Assembly: GCF_016861695.1 (NCBI RefSeq) | Contig: NZ_BOLP01000018.1 | Span: 1 to 64,000 of the forward strand | Reading direction: 5' to 3' | From: Levilactobacillus andaensis | GTDB lineage: Bacteria > Bacillota > Bacilli > Lactobacillales > Lactobacillaceae | Length of the DNA stretch: 64,000 bases | Shown: piece by piece, positions 8,514 to 17,180 of the stretch | Position numbering within the stretch: the stretch's first letter is position 1 | Layout of the letters: every line of letters begins with the position of its first letter | Notes under the pieces: generated by a model | The model's input: the letters and a program-made list of their open reading frames with translations, nothing else | The model's database searches: none | What the model was told of the DNA's origin: nothing | Program-made: the position numbers and the translations under genes

Positions 8514-9734
8514 ATGTGGTTTAACAATCTAAGCACGGCCTTCGTGGTGGGATATCCCATCTTCGTGTCCATTATCTGGATCGTTGGCTGTTTATTCTCG
8601 GGTTTATTGCGAAAATGGCAACCCCGGACACTATTAAATACCGCAACTGAGCCATTTATTTCTATTTTAGTCCCTGCACATAATGAGGCAGAGACACTTG
8701 ATTCGGCTGTCCAATCTTTAGCCGGACTAAATTATGAACACTATGAGGTGGTCCTGATCGACGATTGTAGTGACGATGACACACCAGCCATCATGGCCCG
8801 GCTTAAACAGCACTGGGCCGACACCCTTGCCATCACTGTGGTCGCTCTTCCGGTGAATCAGGGTAAGGCAAGTGCGCTCAATCAAGGGTTGCAGGTGGCC
8901 AAGGGCGACTACCTCATTGCCATCGATGCCGACAGTCTACTGGCACCGGATGCCGTCACCCAACTGATGACCACCCTGCTCGATCGACCAGACTATGGGG
9001 CCGTTACCGGCAAGCCAGTCGTGCGGAACCGCTCCACGCTGCTCGGTCGCCTGCAACTTTTAGAATACATTGGCGTGATCGACCTGATCAAGAAGGCCCA
9101 GGCCTATTTGACTGGCAGCATTACCACGGTCTCCGGCGTCATCGTTGCCTTTCGCCGGGAAGCGTTGCAGGACGTTGGTGGGTGGAACCCCGCCGTCATG
9201 ACCGAGGACATCGATATCACTTGGCGTCTGTACCGTCATCATTGGCGGGTGGCCTACGAACCACGGGCCGTCTGCTGGATTCTGGTACCCGAACGATTAC
9301 GGGGACTGATCACCCAACGCCAACGCTGGTCCCGCGGTGGCTTAGAAGTATTGGTGACCAATTGGCGTGGGTTTTACCGAAATCCTTGGGGACAACGCTT
9401 CTTACTCTTGGAAACCGTCGTTAGCAATCTCTGGGCCGTGGTCACCGCCTTTAGCCTGCTGGCCTACACGTTGAAGCTGCTCTTTTTGCACGGACTTTCA
9501 CTCGACGGTAACCTGCTCTTGATTCTTTTAGCCTTAAGCGGCATTCAATTTACCGTTGGCTTCTTAGCCTCACAACTGACCGCCAAACTGGCCGGACCGG
9601 AACTCCTGCTCGTGCCCATCTACGTGCTGTACTACTGGATGGTCAACCTGATCAGCTGCCTGTCCGCCATTGCTTCTTACTTTATCAGTCCGCAGCGCAA
9701 AGGCACTTGGCACAGTCCAGACCGGGGGATATAA
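8514..9734 (+). CDS. pgaC: Family 2 glycosyltransferase, PgaC/IcaA-like poly-GlcNAc synthase
   Basis: Membrane-bound processive glycosyltransferase predicted to polymerise UDP-GlcNAc into poly-beta-1,6-N-acetylglucosamine. An N-terminal TM segment (about residues 8-32) is followed by a GT2 catalytic domain with ISILVPAHNE, the DDCSDDD region, DAD (138-140), TEDID (about 230) and the processive-synthase motif QRQRW (about 268). Several TM segments close the protein. The 406-residue length is normal for IcaA/PgaC. It is the first gene of a three-gene operon with a PgaD-like protein and a deacetylase, which fixes the assignment. Product identity is inferred from the family. Confidence 0.88.
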   Translation: MWFNNLSTAFVVGYPIFVSIIWIVGCLFSGLLRKWQPRTLLNTATEPFISILVPAHNEAETLDSAVQSLAGLNYEHYEVVLIDDCSDDDTPAIMARLKQHWADTLAITVVALPVNQGKASALNQGLQVAKGDYLIAIDADSLLAPDAVTQLMTTLLDRPDYGAVTGKPVVRNRSTLLGRLQLLEYIGVIDLIKKAQAYLTGSITTVSGVIVAFRREALQDVGGWNPAVMTEDIDITWRLYRHHWRVAYEPRAVCWILVPERLRGLITQRQRWSRGGLEVLVTNWRGFYRNPWGQRFLLLETVVSNLWAVVTAFSLLAYTLKLLFLHGLSLDGNLLLILLALSGIQFTVGFLASQLTAKLAGPELLLVPIYVLYYWMVNLISCLSAIASYFISPQRKGTWHSPDRGI

Positions 9735-10028
9735 ATGAAAAACACACCATTCGATCCTGTTATTCGCCACCAGACCAGTCGCCTGAGTCATTGGCTTCGC
9801 GTCCTCATTTTGACCACCCTCTGGTTATTTGTTGGTCTCATCATCGTGGCTAACATCAGCTTTTCGTTGGGTCTCTATAGCGACGACCTGGTCAGTCTCT
9901 ACCTATTACTCAACCTCCAGCCACACGCCGCCCACCACATCTTAGTCTTAATCGGCTGGTTGCTAGTCATCGTTCCCCTCTTCTGTGGGTGGCGATGGCT
10001 CCGTTTACGAAAGGAGGGGGCTAAATGA
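9735..10028 (+). CDS. Small PgaD/IcaD-like membrane protein
   Basis: A 97-residue protein with two hydrophobic segments (about residues 22-47 and 68-88), starting immediately after the synthase stop codon and overlapping the next gene by 4 bases (ATGA). Size, two-TM layout and position match PgaD/IcaD, the accessory subunit needed for full polymer synthesis. The sequence itself is poorly conserved, so the call rests mainly on context. Confidence 0.65.
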   Translation: MKNTPFDPVIRHQTSRLSHWLRVLILTTLWLFVGLIIVANISFSLGLYSDDLVSLYLLLNLQPHAAHHILVLIGWLLVIVPLFCGWRWLRLRKEGAK

Positions 10029-10912
10029 ACCCGCGTTGTTTCCGTCAGTGGCTCCTAATTGGCCTTTTGTTCACGGTCATCTTCAGCCTTGGCTGGACCT
10101 ATCACCACCAGGCCAGCCAACAATCCCGCACCCAAGAGAGTTACGCGCTACCGGCCCGCTACCAGCAACTGAAAGATGGGATTATGATCTTCTGTTACCA
10201 CCGAATTCTGGCAGATTCATTACCCACGCGAATCGCCCAAGGCCTGTCCACGAACTCTCAGCTTCATGAGTTCAATGTTCCTGCCAGCGAATTCGCCGCT
10301 CAAATGAAGTACCTCCACGACCACCACATCAAGGTGATCTCCAGTCACGAAATGACACAACTGGTGCGGTCCCACCGACCAATTCGGGGTAAATACGTGG
10401 TCCTGACCTTCGATGACATCGACCGAAGTGTCAGCGACAACGCCCTCCCCGTCATGAAAAAGTATGACTTGCCCTTTACCGCGTTTGTGATCACTGGCAA
10501 TACCGGTAAATACCGTGAGGGCAGTCAAATGGCCACGTGGCAAGAGATCCGCCAAGCGCAGGATATCGCTGGTGACCGGCTGATCCTCGGGCTCCATACC
10601 CACGACCTGCACCATCTAAACGCCAACTTCCAGCCTATCTTCACCCAGCCCCACTACACGGGCAAGTTTGAACGGGACTTCGCACGATCACGCAACGAAC
10701 TGCGCACCCACACTGGGGTCACGGCGACCTCATTTGCGTATCCCTACGGCGGCGGAACACCCGCCATCAGTCACTTTCTGTCCCAACAGGACCTCAGCTG
10801 GGTCGCAACGTTGAATTCAGGAATCGTCACGGACGACACCGACCTCAACGACACGCCCCGCCTTGTCGTCAATCAGGAAAGCTGGCCTTCTATTCGGGAT
10901 TGGTTGAAGTAA
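10025..10912 (+). CDS. Polysaccharide deacetylase, IcaB/PgaB-like
   Basis: Secreted or membrane-anchored de-N-acetylase of the NodB (CE4) family, predicted to remove some acetyl groups from the poly-GlcNAc made by the synthase. An uncleaved N-terminal anchor (about residues 8-25) precedes the CE4 domain. Visible landmarks are FCYHR (57-60), TFDD (128-131, catalytic base and metal ligand), HTHDLHH (191-197, metal histidines) and YPYGGG near the C-terminus. The 295-residue size fits IcaB rather than the two-domain E. coli PgaB. Third gene of the operon. Confidence 0.85.
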   Translation: MNPRCFRQWLLIGLLFTVIFSLGWTYHHQASQQSRTQESYALPARYQQLKDGIMIFCYHRILADSLPTRIAQGLSTNSQLHEFNVPASEFAAQMKYLHDHHIKVISSHEMTQLVRSHRPIRGKYVVLTFDDIDRSVSDNALPVMKKYDLPFTAFVITGNTGKYREGSQMATWQEIRQAQDIAGDRLILGLHTHDLHHLNANFQPIFTQPHYTGKFERDFARSRNELRTHTGVTATSFAYPYGGGTPAISHFLSQQDLSWVATLNSGIVTDDTDLNDTPRLVVNQESWPSIRDWLK

Positions 10913-10933
10913 CCGTATAGTTCAAATGTGCTT

Positions 10934-11125
10934 AGCTGGCCCGCACTACGGCTGTCAGAGACTGCGCCTGCTGTGGGGACGCTTCAGACTGGAAAAACAC
11001 CAGTCTTCTCGCTCGCTTTTAAGCCACGAAAACCACGTGTCTTAAAAGTCGCCCATCGTGATAGCTGTGAGCTACCACGATTTCCACGGCTGGCTTCGTC
11101 CCTGACCTCCTCCGGCTCTGACTGG
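10934..11125 (+). repeat. Structured intergenic repeat, type I, copy 3
   Basis: Lies in sense directly behind the deacetylase gene and ahead of a terminator. The middle hairpin arms are CTTTTAAG/CTTAAAAG around CCACG...CACGTGT. The last hairpin is ATCGTGATAGCT-gtg-AGCTACCACGAT (one mismatch). Outer arms are GTCAGAGAC/GTCCCTGAC. Confidence 0.85.
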
Positions 11126-11230
11126 CTTTTACCATTCGCTAATCTCAAATGGTCAGTATCCCCGACACAACGGCGTACCTATCATCGCATGTGAATAAGT
11201 CATTTCAGTTTTAATGTAATCCGCAACGCA

Positions 11231-11268
11231 AAAAGCAGGTGCTGGGCAAAGGTCCCGGTACCTGCTTT
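11231..11268. terminator. Bidirectional terminator between pga operon and permease gene
   Basis: AAAAGCAGGTGCTGGG...CCCGGTACCTGCTTT forms a hairpin with A and T runs on either side, between two convergent transcription units. Confidence 0.85.
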
Positions 11269-11409
11269 CTTTATTTGATATTATCTTAATGAAACGTTTT
11301 GAATTTTAGTTTGATTGGTAACCATCACGATCACGAGACGAAGCAAGTTTCACCAGACCGGCTCCATCCTCTGTCGCAAACAGCTCTAGCTGATTCAGCG
11401 GTGGTTACC

Positions 11410-12822
11410 TTAAGCTTTTTCCGCTTTAGGTTGGACCAGTCGCATGCCAATCCAGTAGATGATCGCGGCAATTGCCATGGCGATAAAGGTGGCCCCAATC
11501 GTCGAAGCAATCGCTGGCACCTGCTTGAGGGCCCAGTAAGCAACCACACCCAGTACCCAGCTAGCAACGGCAACCCAGTTGATGCCGTGCGTATACCAGT
11601 AAGCACCGCGGACCTTAGTGAATTCGCTCAGGCGGTACTGCTTCCCCTTTAAGAAGAAGTAGTCCACCAAGAAGATGGCGATTTCTGGGCCCAGGAACAT
11701 GCCGATACCATCCAAGAACGTTTCGAAAACGTCCAGGAAGCTTGCCAGATAAACTGGAATAAAGGTCACTAACGTCGCGGCGATCGTGACGATCCACAGA
11801 CTGACGCGCAAGGACAATCGGTGCGTCATGTTGGTCAGCGCCGAGCCGGCCGACATCAGGTTGACCGCATTGGCCGTGGTACTGGTCAAGACGATGACCA
11901 ACAGCGCAATCACGCCCAGCCCCAATTTAGCAGCGACCGTACTTGGGTCGGAGTTGTTCGGGTCAAAGTGGTTCAATGAAACGGCCGTCCCAATCGTAGC
12001 GAACAGCCCGATGAAGGCAAACCAGAACAAGCCGAAGTTGGCACCCAGAAATGCCGAGGTCGTGGCTGCCGACTTTTTCGCCGTGAAACGACTGAAGTCT
12101 GACGCCGCCGTGACCCAGGCTAGGTTGAATGCCGCTAACGTATCGGCCGCAACCCCGGAGGACATCCGCATATTGTGTGGCGGCTGCCAAGTCACAATGT
12201 CGTGGAAGGAGACCGTCTTGAAGACCACAACGGATTCCCACATCACGAAGATCACAACGAGAACGATACCGACCCGTTCAATCATCTGAACCGACTTTTC
12301 TCCCACGGAAATACTCAATAAATGCAGGACACTCATAATCAAAATTCCAACGATCAGGCCAAACGTGCCACCTGGTTTGCCATACAGCGGCCAGCCAAAT
12401 AATTCCCCAAAAATATAGCTGATCGATGTGGCGGCAATAAATGTGTTGACGGCCGCCCAACCGATGAATTGGACCACGTTAATGACCGACGGAATGAAGC
12501 TCCCGCGCAATCCAAATGAAGCTCGTGTCAACGCCATTGCTGGCAACCCCGTTTGGTAACCCATGTAGCTGGCTACCGCTAGTAACGCGTATGAGACCAA
12601 CCCGACAATCACCAACGTGGTCGATGCGGTCAGAAAACCACAGGCCGCAATCACCCCACCAATGTACCACGTGCCGTTGTTCGCGTTCGCGCCGACCCAG
12701 GTGGCAAAGAGATCCCACTTGGACATTCGCCGGTGCTTGTGCGGAATCGATTCGACGCGGCCAAATTCCCGCGGTGCCGGTTGTGGCGCCTCAGACTTGC
12801 TAACCTTCACTTCTTGTGCCAT
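11410..12822 (-). CDS. NCS1-family nucleobase permease (cytosine/purine permease-like)
   Basis: Twelve-TM carrier of the nucleobase:cation symporter-1 family (470 residues), importing a nucleobase or related compound. The N-terminal WDLFATWVGANANNGTWYIGG stretch and PAMALTRASFGLRG motif are characteristic of CodB-like members. It lies 34 bases downstream of a nucleoside deoxyribosyltransferase and the pair sits behind a PyrR-type attenuator, which favours a pyrimidine base such as cytosine or uracil. Substrate is an inference; hydroxymethylpyrimidine or purine transport is the alternative. Start at 12822 follows AAAGGTGAG. Confidence 0.82.
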   Translation of the reverse strand: MAQEVKVSKSEAPQPAPREFGRVESIPHKHRRMSKWDLFATWVGANANNGTWYIGGVIAACGFLTASTTLVIVGLVSYALLAVASYMGYQTGLPAMALTRASFGLRGSFIPSVINVVQFIGWAAVNTFIAATSISYIFGELFGWPLYGKPGGTFGLIVGILIMSVLHLLSISVGEKSVQMIERVGIVLVVIFVMWESVVVFKTVSFHDIVTWQPPHNMRMSSGVAADTLAAFNLAWVTAASDFSRFTAKKSAATTSAFLGANFGLFWFAFIGLFATIGTAVSLNHFDPNNSDPSTVAAKLGLGVIALLVIVLTSTTANAVNLMSAGSALTNMTHRLSLRVSLWIVTIAATLVTFIPVYLASFLDVFETFLDGIGMFLGPEIAIFLVDYFFLKGKQYRLSEFTKVRGAYWYTHGINWVAVASWVLGVVAYWALKQVPAIASTIGATFIAMAIAAIIYWIGMRLVQPKAEKA

Positions 12823-12856
12823 CGATTCTCACCTTTCCCTTTAGTTCACCTACGAC

Positions 12857-13297
12857 TTACAGAATTTCCCCAACAAATTCACCAGCAGTTAGCGTGTTGA
12901 AATCGTACGTCTTGAAATCGTCAGCGTTCTTGGTGTACCAGTGCATGCTCTCGGTAATCATCAAGTTGACGGCTTCATCCTTCTCCTGCAGGGCCAGGAT
13001 CGGTTTGTTGCTCATCGTGGCAACGCCCAGTTCGTACGCTGTCCCGGAATCTAGGTTCTTTGCTTCGAAATCGATGACCGTGACGATGACGTCAGCGGCT
13101 GCGATTTGGTCCATGTCGCGATGGAAGATCTCCGTCGCCCATGGCTTAGTGAACTGCTCGTTGGCAGCGTCTTGGTGCAGCCGTGGTGAGTAGAAATCTT
13201 TCACCGTAGGATTAGCTTCTAAGGCAGCCTCCAGGCGTTTCACCCGGTCGACCTGTTCGGGACTAAAGAACGGACTTGCAACGTAAATTTGTGCCAT
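12857..13297 (-). CDS. Nucleoside 2-deoxyribosyltransferase
   Basis: Cytosolic enzyme moving the 2-deoxyribosyl group between a deoxynucleoside and a free base, a salvage reaction typical of lactobacilli. The 146-residue sequence carries the N-terminal IYVASPFFSPEQ motif, the acidic VTVIDFEAKNLDSGTAYELG segment containing the catalytic nucleophile Glu (in DSGTAYELG), and a C-terminal helix. First gene of a two-gene operon with the NCS1 permease, which would supply bases. Regulated by the attenuator upstream. Confidence 0.9.
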   Translation of the reverse strand: MAQIYVASPFFSPEQVDRVKRLEAALEANPTVKDFYSPRLHQDAANEQFTKPWATEIFHRDMDQIAAADVIVTVIDFEAKNLDSGTAYELGVATMSNKPILALQEKDEAVNLMITESMHWYTKNADDFKTYDFNTLTAGEFVGEIL

Positions 13298-13341
13298 GTA
13301 TAAACTCCTCCATGAGTATCGATTTCAACCGTCCGGCCATG

Positions 13342-13433
13342 AAAAAAGCGGCCGATCCCGCAAGGAGTCAGGCCGCTAGCTCACATTTAAAGACAGCGAA
13401 TTCTACCGGACCCTTCCTAGCCTCACGGGACTA
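13342..13433 (-). promoter_or_regulatory. PyrR-type transcription attenuator
   Basis: On the minus strand AGTCCCGTGAGGCTAGGAAG (13414-13433), followed by GGT, matches the PyrR-binding loop consensus of pyr operon attenuators. It is followed by the terminator GCGGCCTGACTCC...GGCCGCTTTTTT (13342-13376). PyrR with UMP/UTP would stabilise the binding hairpin and let the terminator form, so high pyrimidines lower expression of the salvage pair downstream. Confidence 0.82.
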
Positions 13434-13606
13434 AGTTAAAAGGACTATTTGGTTGTTGTTAGGTATTATACGGGGTGCGTCAAAATCCGTCAATCGCCCA
13501 TTGGCAATTTGAAAGGTGAGTTAACCGTTTGACGCCCCGCCTCGCGTGACCTAAAATTTTTCTGAAAATAATTGAAGATAAGTATAGTTATAAATTAACC
13601 ACTCCG

Positions 13607-13763
13607 TCAGTCAGGTGCTTCGTCCGGTGAGGACCGGTCAAAGCCTAAGAAGCGGTCTTTGACCTTGGTTTCAAGCCCCACCCAACCCGTTCATCCCGTG
13701 GCGTAAGTCCGGCATGAATCGCCGGTCTAACGCCACCGACACGGGACTACGCACCTGACTGAC
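13607..13763 (+). repeat. Structured intergenic repeat, divergent type, copy 4
   Basis: The outer stem GTCAGTCAGGTGC/GCACCTGACTGAC is a perfect 13-bp inverted repeat. Inside are GGTCAAAGCC...GGTCTTTGACC with the C.U mismatch and a long GTGGCGTAAGTCCGGC.../GCCGGTCTAACGCCAC hairpin. It faces copy 5 in the same intergenic region. Confidence 0.85.
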
Positions 13764-14014
13764 TCCGCTAAAAATTTGTCATTGTTCGAGAAATCGTGAT
13801 GTTTTGGCAACGACTAGCTCAGTGTTATTCTGTGACTAAAATCTGTAATGACCACTGCCACATAACCACTAGCAATTCGTTTTAAAACTGGACATTCAAA
13901 TTAACACTTGTCGTGGACAAAAACAGTCTAAGTCGCCAGAGCATCCGATAACGACAAACTGAAAATTCAGCACCGATTTTTCACCAACTACAGGCGTACA
14001 CCAATGTCGCCGGA
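13764..14014. other. Spacer between two facing structured repeats
   Basis: No gene or clear regulatory motif seen. Confidence 0.3.
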
Positions 14015-14190
14015 GCCAGCGATTGGCGGGGACGTAACCCCGTGTCGGTGTTCTTAGACCGAGCAACTCTCTCGGCCTTAGAACCCGGGCCAGTTTTGAG
14101 ACGCGACCCATCGGCTCAAAGCTGAGCCTGAAGACCGCCCCCCAGGCTTCAGGCGGGCCCCACCGGGTGAACTCCCTGCCAACCGCTGGC
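14015..14190 (-). repeat. Structured intergenic repeat, divergent type, copy 5
   Basis: Outer arms GCCAGCGATTGGC and GCCAACCGCTGGC pair apart from one position. Inside are CCTGAAGCC.../GGTCTTCAGG with the C.U mismatch and a long GTTCTTAGACCGAG.../CTCGGCCTTAGAAC hairpin. Inverted relative to copy 4. Confidence 0.82.
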
Positions 14191-14279
14191 GGTAGCCATC
14201 AATTCGTTTACCCCTATTGGTTGTCAATACGTGAGGTGATTGCTACACTTAGATTACCAAGGAGAGGAGTTTTCACACT

Positions 14280-14756
14280 ATGCAACCAACCACGCATCAC
14301 CTACCGCCCCGCATCAAGCGTATCTGGGGGTACAGCGCCATGGGGAGTCTTCTGGCGCTACTTGTCATCACCGGGCTACTTTGGCTCGCCTACCGTTACT
14401 GGGATTGGGCCGCCTGGATTCCCGTCGCTGGCCTCGTTTTGACCATCGTGGAACCCATCGTTGAAGTCGCTTTTATTCCTTATCGTTACCAATTTACCCG
14501 CTATCAAATTTCTGATTTGGCCGTTGAAATGCAGGCCGGCTTCATTTTTCAAAAGCGGGTCGCCATTCCGATTGCCCGGGTCCAAAACGTCACGCTCAAC
14601 GCCGGTCCCCTGTTACAGTGGCAAAAATTGACGAAGGTCACCGTGGCGACCGCCGCTACTAGCCACAGCATTGAAGGCCTTGAGCTGCCCGAGGCCGAGC
14701 AATTCCGTGAACAGATCATGCGGTTAGCTCGGGAGGCACGTCATGACAACGCCTAA
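14280..14756 (+). CDS. PH domain-containing membrane protein, YdbS-like
   Basis: A 158-residue membrane protein of the bacterial PH-domain type 2 (DUF304) family. Two TM segments (about residues 22-42 and 46-64) precede a PH-like beta-rich domain starting at YRYQFTRYQISDLAVEMQAG and containing the family IARVQNVTLNAGPLLQWQKL stretch. It overlaps the following YdbT-like gene by 14 bases. In B. subtilis YdbS and YdbT are paired and linked to resistance to aminocoumarin/lantibiotic-type envelope stress; the exact role here is unproven. Confidence 0.82.
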   Translation: MQPTTHHLPPRIKRIWGYSAMGSLLALLVITGLLWLAYRYWDWAAWIPVAGLVLTIVEPIVEVAFIPYRYQFTRYQISDLAVEMQAGFIFQKRVAIPIARVQNVTLNAGPLLQWQKLTKVTVATAATSHSIEGLELPEAEQFREQIMRLAREARHDNA

Positions 14757-16194
14757 ACGCACACATCCCCTGGGCCTCCTCCAACACATCGCGAAGAGTA
14801 TCAAGGACTACTGGTTTTTATTTATTCTGTTATTATCCCAATGGCAACACATTAATTCCGTCTGGTTCTGGGGAACGTTAGTCTTAATGTTAGTGGCCTT
14901 TCTGATCTGGCCGACGCTAAAATGGCTCATGCTATCCTATGCCGTGACACCCGATGCCGTCATTGTTCACTCCGGCATCTTCGTCCGGCACCACGAACAC
15001 ATTCCTTACTCCCGCATCCAAACGGTTCAGCGGAAACAATGGTTTTATCTGCGGCCGTTCAAGCTGGAGGAAGTCCTGATTGAAACGGCCAGCCACGATG
15101 ATAGCGCGCCGGAAGCCCGGCTGGCCGCGGTTCCCACCGATGTGGCCGATACCATTGAACACTACCGGCACACTGCACCCGCTGCAACAGCTGTGGCGGA
15201 CGACACAACCGCACTAACCGCGACCGACACAGCCGACCAAACCGACGCGCCAGTCCTAGCCCACTACCGCATCAACTCGGCGGACTTGGTCAAATTTGGC
15301 CTGACATCCCTCATCTTCATTCCGTTTCTGTTGGTGCTGCTGGGACTGTACAATAAGATTCCTGAGTCCTTTACCAATTCGCTGATCAATGATGCCAGTC
15401 ACATGGCGCTGGCTCTCCTAATTGGCGGTGCCATCTTGATCATTGTCATCGCCTGGCTGGGCGCCTTCTTCTGGACGTTGACCCGCTATTATCACTTCGA
15501 GCTCGACCGGGAACCCGACCAACTCAAGGCCGCCAAGGGACTCTTTCAACGCAACACCATCACGGCCCCAATCGCCCGGATTCAGGCCGTCCGCATCAAA
15601 CAAAACATCTTACGGCAATGGCTTCATTTACAAACGGTTCAGGTCCTGATTGCATCGAAAGCCGCTAGCGACGACGATGACAATGATTTAGTCATCATGC
15701 CAGTCATCGCTAATCAGGCCGTCTATCGGACCATGACGCCATTTGTCGACTGGTTACCGCAGACAGCGCCGGACCTAACAGCCTTGCGCGTTCCCCGTAA
15801 CTGGTACTTGATGCGTAATGCCGTTCTGTTCGTCGCATTCCCCGCCATCATTATCGCCTGGTTCTGGCCCCATTTGAGCTGGATCAGCATCCTGTTGGTC
15901 ATCATTGCTATCCTCCAAGGCCGCTTTGCCGGTCACAACACGGCGGGTGCGCTGATTTCACCCAACCTACTGGCCTTACAGACCGGCCACTTTTGGACAC
16001 GGGAGGTCTACTACGTTCCGGCTGACAAAATTCAATCCATGGGCTTTCAGCAATCCATTTGGATGAAGAAGACCCAACTCGCGCATTTGACCGTCAACGT
16101 GCGGCATGGCAATCACAACCAAGCCATTGAACTGCGCTACGTCCCGGTGACCGCCGCACAAGACCTGTACGATTGGTATCTGCATCGTACTTAG
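14743..16194 (+). CDS. PH domain-containing membrane protein, YdbT-like
   Basis: A 483-residue membrane protein with repeated DUF304/PH-type domains. The first lies after two N-terminal TM segments (SYAVTPDAVIVHSGIFVRHHEHIPYSRIQTVQRKQ, about 65-100), a second after TM segments near residue 240 (RNTITAPIARIQAVRIKQNILRQWL), and a third at the C-terminus (DKIQSMGFQQSIWMKKTQLAHL). An Ala/Thr/Asp-rich linker lies at about 145-175. Partner of the overlapping YdbS-like protein; they probably form one membrane complex. Confidence 0.85.
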   Translation: MTTPKRTHPLGLLQHIAKSIKDYWFLFILLLSQWQHINSVWFWGTLVLMLVAFLIWPTLKWLMLSYAVTPDAVIVHSGIFVRHHEHIPYSRIQTVQRKQWFYLRPFKLEEVLIETASHDDSAPEARLAAVPTDVADTIEHYRHTAPAATAVADDTTALTATDTADQTDAPVLAHYRINSADLVKFGLTSLIFIPFLLVLLGLYNKIPESFTNSLINDASHMALALLIGGAILIIVIAWLGAFFWTLTRYYHFELDREPDQLKAAKGLFQRNTITAPIARIQAVRIKQNILRQWLHLQTVQVLIASKAASDDDDNDLVIMPVIANQAVYRTMTPFVDWLPQTAPDLTALRVPRNWYLMRNAVLFVAFPAIIIAWFWPHLSWISILLVIIAILQGRFAGHNTAGALISPNLLALQTGHFWTREVYYVPADKIQSMGFQQSIWMKKTQLAHLTVNVRHGNHNQAIELRYVPVTAAQDLYDWYLHRT

Positions 16195-16209
16195 AAGGGA
16201 GACTGCCCC

Positions 16210-16557
16210 ATGACCGAACCGCGAATTTTCAAGATGCCGTTTGCTAAAGTCTATCCGCTCTATCAACAAAAGTTGGCGAAGAAGGGCCGGACTACCGCCG
16301 AACTCGACCAGATCATCACCTGGCTAACGGGCTACGATGATCCCGCCCTTCAAAAACAGCTTACGCAACAGGTCACAATTCAAGAGTTCTTCGCGGCCGC
16401 GCCCCACCTCAACCCCAACGCCCACCGCATCACTGGTGTCATCTGCGGTGTCCGCGTCGAAGACATCACCGATCCACTGATGCAACAGATTCGCTACCTC
16501 GACAAACTCGTCGACGAACTGGCCAAGGGAAAGTCGATGGACCAAGTCTTACGGTAA
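16210..16557 (+). CDS. DUF2200 family protein
   Basis: A 115-residue soluble protein of the DUF2200 family, uncharacterised. The sequence FKMPFAKVYPLYQQKLAKKG, the WLTGYD motif and the segment NPNAHRITGVICGVRVEDI are typical of it. It starts 15 bases after the YdbT-like gene behind AAGGGAG, so it is probably the last gene of that operon. A structured repeat begins 7 bases after its stop codon. Confidence 0.82.
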   Translation: MTEPRIFKMPFAKVYPLYQQKLAKKGRTTAELDQIITWLTGYDDPALQKQLTQQVTIQEFFAAAPHLNPNAHRITGVICGVRVEDITDPLMQQIRYLDKLVDELAKGKSMDQVLR

Positions 16558-16563
16558 GTGGAA

Positions 16564-16748
16564 CTAGCCGCGCTACGGAGGACAGGGATTCCACCTGCTG
16601 TGGGGATGCTTCAGCCTGGAGAACCACCAGTCTTCTCGCTCGCTTTTAAGCCGCAAAATACGCGTCTTAAAAGTCGCCCATCGTAGTAGCTGTGAGCTAC
16701 CACGATTTCCACGGCTGGCTGCATCCCTGTCCTCCTCCGGCTTAGATT
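16564..16748 (+). repeat. Structured intergenic repeat, type I, copy 6
   Basis: Begins 7 bases after the DUF2200 stop codon, in sense. The outer stem is GGAGGACAGGGAT/ATCCCTGTCCTCC, perfect over 13 bp. In other copies the left arm reads GCTGCCAGGGAT, so here both arms agree. The middle hairpin is CTTTTAAG/CTTAAAAG; the last is ATCGTAGTAGCT-gtg-AGCTACCACGAT. Confidence 0.87.
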
Positions 16749-16853
16749 GATTACCAATCATGCCAGACATTGAATCCCACACTACGAATTTTCATATCAA
16801 CACTTTGACAAATTAGTTGGCATAGTCCAAACGTTACCGAGAATATTCCATGT

Positions 16854-17012
16854 AAGCCGAGAGGTCGGCAAATATGGGCTCAGGCGCGTCGTTCTACTTA
16901 GTTGGCGAATTTTGCCGGCTTAGTAGAAAACCAAGCTTGTAGACTCGGCTTTTTCGAGGCTTCAAGTTGTGTTCGCACCGTTCCAGCCCATATCTGCCGG
17001 CCGGCAAGGCGA
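16854..17012 (-). repeat. Structured intergenic repeat, type II, copy 7
   Basis: Faces copy 6 across about 105 bases. Its ends are GCAAATATGGGCT and AGCCCATATCTGC. Inside are the hairpin with the C.U mismatch (AAGCCTCGAAA...CGAGTCT on the minus strand) and TTCTACTAAGCC...CTAAGTAGAA. Confidence 0.85.
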
Positions 17013-17036
17013 CTAAACTGCCATGTCGCCGCAAAC

Positions 17037-17079
17037 AAAAGCACCCACCACAGACAAAATCCGTGGTGGGTGCTTTTGT
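17037..17079. terminator. Bidirectional terminator
   Basis: AAAAGCACCCACCAC...GTGGTGGGTGCTTTT, a strong perfect-armed hairpin with A and T runs, separates the ydbS-ydbT-DUF2200 unit and its repeats from the convergent ABC operon. Confidence 0.9.
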
Positions 17080-17180
17080 TTCAAACCAGCGTTCCCCAAC
17101 GCTAGCTTGCTCCCCTTGGCAACGACTGCACTTTCCCAAGCCGTTTGGCCGCCAAATAAATCAATTCTGAAACCTACTCT

